This document shows positions 62,973-64,000 of a stretch of 64,000 nt of DNA, piece by piece; position 1 is the stretch's first letter; each line of letters opens with the position of its first letter. The stretch comes from Microbacterium sp. BLY (GTDB lineage Bacteria; Actinomycetota; Actinomycetes; Actinomycetales; Microbacteriaceae). The position numbers and the translations under genes were made by a program. The notes below the pieces were generated by a model that worked only from the letters and a program-made list of their open reading frames with translations, did not search any database and was not told the DNA's origin. The stretch spans positions 1,612,001-1,676,000 of the forward strand of contig NZ_JAGKSR010000001.1 of assembly GCF_017939615.1 (NCBI RefSeq), written 5' to 3'.

Positions 62973-63316
62973 CCGGACGGCCGCTCGCCCTGGTCGTCGA
63001 GGATGCGCCGGACCAGGCCACCCTCCTCGGACGCTACCTCGATCGCGAGGGCTTTGACGTGTTCATCGCCCCCGACGCGGAGTCCGCGATCGCCGCCTTC
63101 CCCGACATCGATCCCGTGGTGGCCGTGATGGACCTCCTGCTCCCGGGGATCTCCGGTCAGGCGTGCTGCCGTCTCGTCCACGAGCGCTACCCGGACTGCG
63201 TCCTCATCGTCAGCTCGGTCCTCGACGTCACCGAGTATCCCGCGGCCGACGTCGCGCTCCCGAAGCCCATCACCGGAGCGGATCTGCACCGGGCCGTGGA
63301 GCGGGTGCCCCGGTGA
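62969..63316 (+). CDS. Stand-alone response regulator receiver protein
   Basis: 115 aa, receiver domain only. LVVEDAPDQ supplies the acidic pair (Glu11, Asp12). Phosphoacceptor Asp55 lies in VAVMDLLLPG, Ser82/83 is at the switch position, and Lys99 is in LPKPI. There is no output domain, so it acts through protein contact or as a phosphate shuttle, for instance between the next kinase and the receiver-PIG-L fusion. It overlaps both neighbours by 4 bp. Confidence 0.9.
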   Translation: MTGRPLALVVEDAPDQATLLGRYLDREGFDVFIAPDAESAIAAFPDIDPVVAVMDLLLPGISGQACCRLVHERYPDCVLIVSSVLDVTEYPAADVALPKPITGADLHRAVERVPR

Positions 63317-64000
63317 GGGCCACGCCGCTGGAGCGGGCCGAGAGCCGCTGGTACCGCGTCCTCGACAATCCGAGCCCGATCGTCAAGCAGATCCCCACGC
63401 TCGTCGCCACGAGCATCGCGGCGGGGCTGACGTTCGCGATCCCCGACCTGCCGTTCACGGACACGACCGCCGCGTTCCTCGGCATCGGCCTCGTCCTCGT
63501 CGCCACGGTCCACGCGGGCATCCTGAGCGCGCTGCACCGCCGCGAGGGCGTGATCGTCCTCCTCGTCCCGCTCCTCGACATCATGGGGCTCGGTCTGTTC
63601 CGCGACGGGACCGGCGGGGCGACATCGGTGTTCACCTCGCTCGTGCTCCTCCCGGTGGTGTGGATCGCCGCCGCGCCGGGCATCCGGTGGGTCTTCGTCG
63701 TGGGGGCCGCGACGTCCGTGGCACTGCTGCTGCCGTATGTCACCGATCCGCCGTCCAGCCGCGTCGAGTGGCTTCGCGGCGTGGTCGGCCCCCTCGTGTT
63801 CGCGACGCTCGCCGCCGTCGTCAACGAGCTGTCGCGTCAGCAGCGGGTGCGGGTCCAGCAGGCGGAGCAGCTGGTCACCGAGCGGACGGCCGCGCTCTCC
63901 GACAACGTGTCGATGATCGTGCAGCTGCGCCAGAAGGAACACGAGTACCGCGTACTGCTCGACTCGTTCGAGGGGCTGTGGGCCTCCATCACCGCGCAGG
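63313..64000 (+). CDS. Membrane sensor histidine kinase, N-terminal part (cut by window end)
   Basis: The GTG at 63313 overlaps the preceding stop, and the frame is open to the window edge (229 residues). About six membrane helices (25-180) carry VPLLDIMGLGL and LPVVWIAAAPGIRWVF. A coiled coil (VRVQQAEQLVTERTAALSDN) and the start of a PAS-like domain (EYRVLLDSFEGLW) follow. The membrane part aligns by eye with that of the kinase at 9917-11509. The catalytic domains lie outside, so histidine kinase is inferred from layout and the adjacent response regulators. Confidence 0.75.
   Translation, partial: MRATPLERAESRWYRVLDNPSPIVKQIPTLVATSIAAGLTFAIPDLPFTDTTAAFLGIGLVLVATVHAGILSALHRREGVIVLLVPLLDIMGLGLFRDGTGGATSVFTSLVLLPVVWIAAAPGIRWVFVVGAATSVALLLPYVTDPPSSRVEWLRGVVGPLVFATLAAVVNELSRQQRVRVQQAEQLVTERTAALSDNVSMIVQLRQKEHEYRVLLDSFEGLWASITAQ

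Overview
The window is a high-GC chromosomal segment with dense gene packing, many GTG starts and 4-bp ATGA/GTGA gene overlaps. Gene content and protein character fit a motile actinobacterium of the Microbacteriaceae, most like Microbacterium (inference from proteins and gene order; no search was run). No tRNA, rRNA, insertion sequence, prophage or CRISPR array is visible, and no stretch longer than about 250 bp lacks a gene or a recognisable control region.

Layout. 1-4.9 kb: a DUF4012 membrane protein cut by the window edge, a low-molecular-weight protein-tyrosine phosphatase, a VanZ-family protein, a Ppx/GppA phosphatase and pantothenate kinase coaA. 5-9.7 kb: glmS, then the overlapping set acpS-alr-tsaE-OmpR-type response regulator. 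9.9-12.6 kb: a sensor histidine kinase and a membrane protein with a decayed GGDEF-like domain. 12.7-15.3 kb: a GntR/FCD regulator divergent from leuA, which has a short Leu-codon leader peptide and competing hairpins.

15.3-42.5 kb is one contiguous flagellar locus: csrA-flhA-flhB-fliR-fliQ-fliP-fliO-fliN-fliM / motB-motA-flbD / an M23 peptidase on the other strand / flgE-flgD-fliK-fliJ-fliI-fliH-fliG-fliF-fliE-flgC-flgB / a 98-aa protein-fliS-fliD-fliC / fliA (all minus strand), then flgN-flgK-flgL-fliW on plus. Six sites with the architecture TAAC-N15-GCCGAYAG (the sigma-28 pattern) precede fliM, flbD-motAB, the M23 peptidase, flgB, fliC and flgN, so the encoded FliA probably drives most of the locus. 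The fliC leader carries a hairpin displaying GGA in its loop plus a GGA-containing Shine-Dalgarno. With csrA at one end of the locus and fliW at the other, this predicts a CsrA-FliW-flagellin circuit. No flgF, flgG, fliL, flhF or chemotaxis genes are present, and FliM lacks the usual CheY-binding N-terminus.

42.6-58.5 kb is housekeeping: tsaB-rimI-tsaD (tRNA t6A synthesis and N-acetylation), three membrane or anchored proteins, a THUMP-like/methyltransferase protein, groES with two CIRCE operators, rarD, a branched-chain amino acid ABC system (livK convergent with livHMGF; LivH carries an extra exported domain), guaB and two small proteins.

58.6-64 kb is the most unusual part: a tightly spaced plus-strand cluster of response-regulator/PIG-L deacetylase fusion, ATP-grasp ligase, PHP phosphoesterase, processive GT2 glycosyltransferase, 47-aa membrane protein, stand-alone response regulator and a membrane histidine kinase cut by the window end. 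I do not recognise it as a described system. It looks like a two-component-controlled glycan assembly or modification system. Many genes in the window (ppx, coaA, vanZ, glmS, acpS, tsaB, rarD and others) have a TANNNT box 6-7 nt before the start codon, which suggests widespread leaderless transcription.
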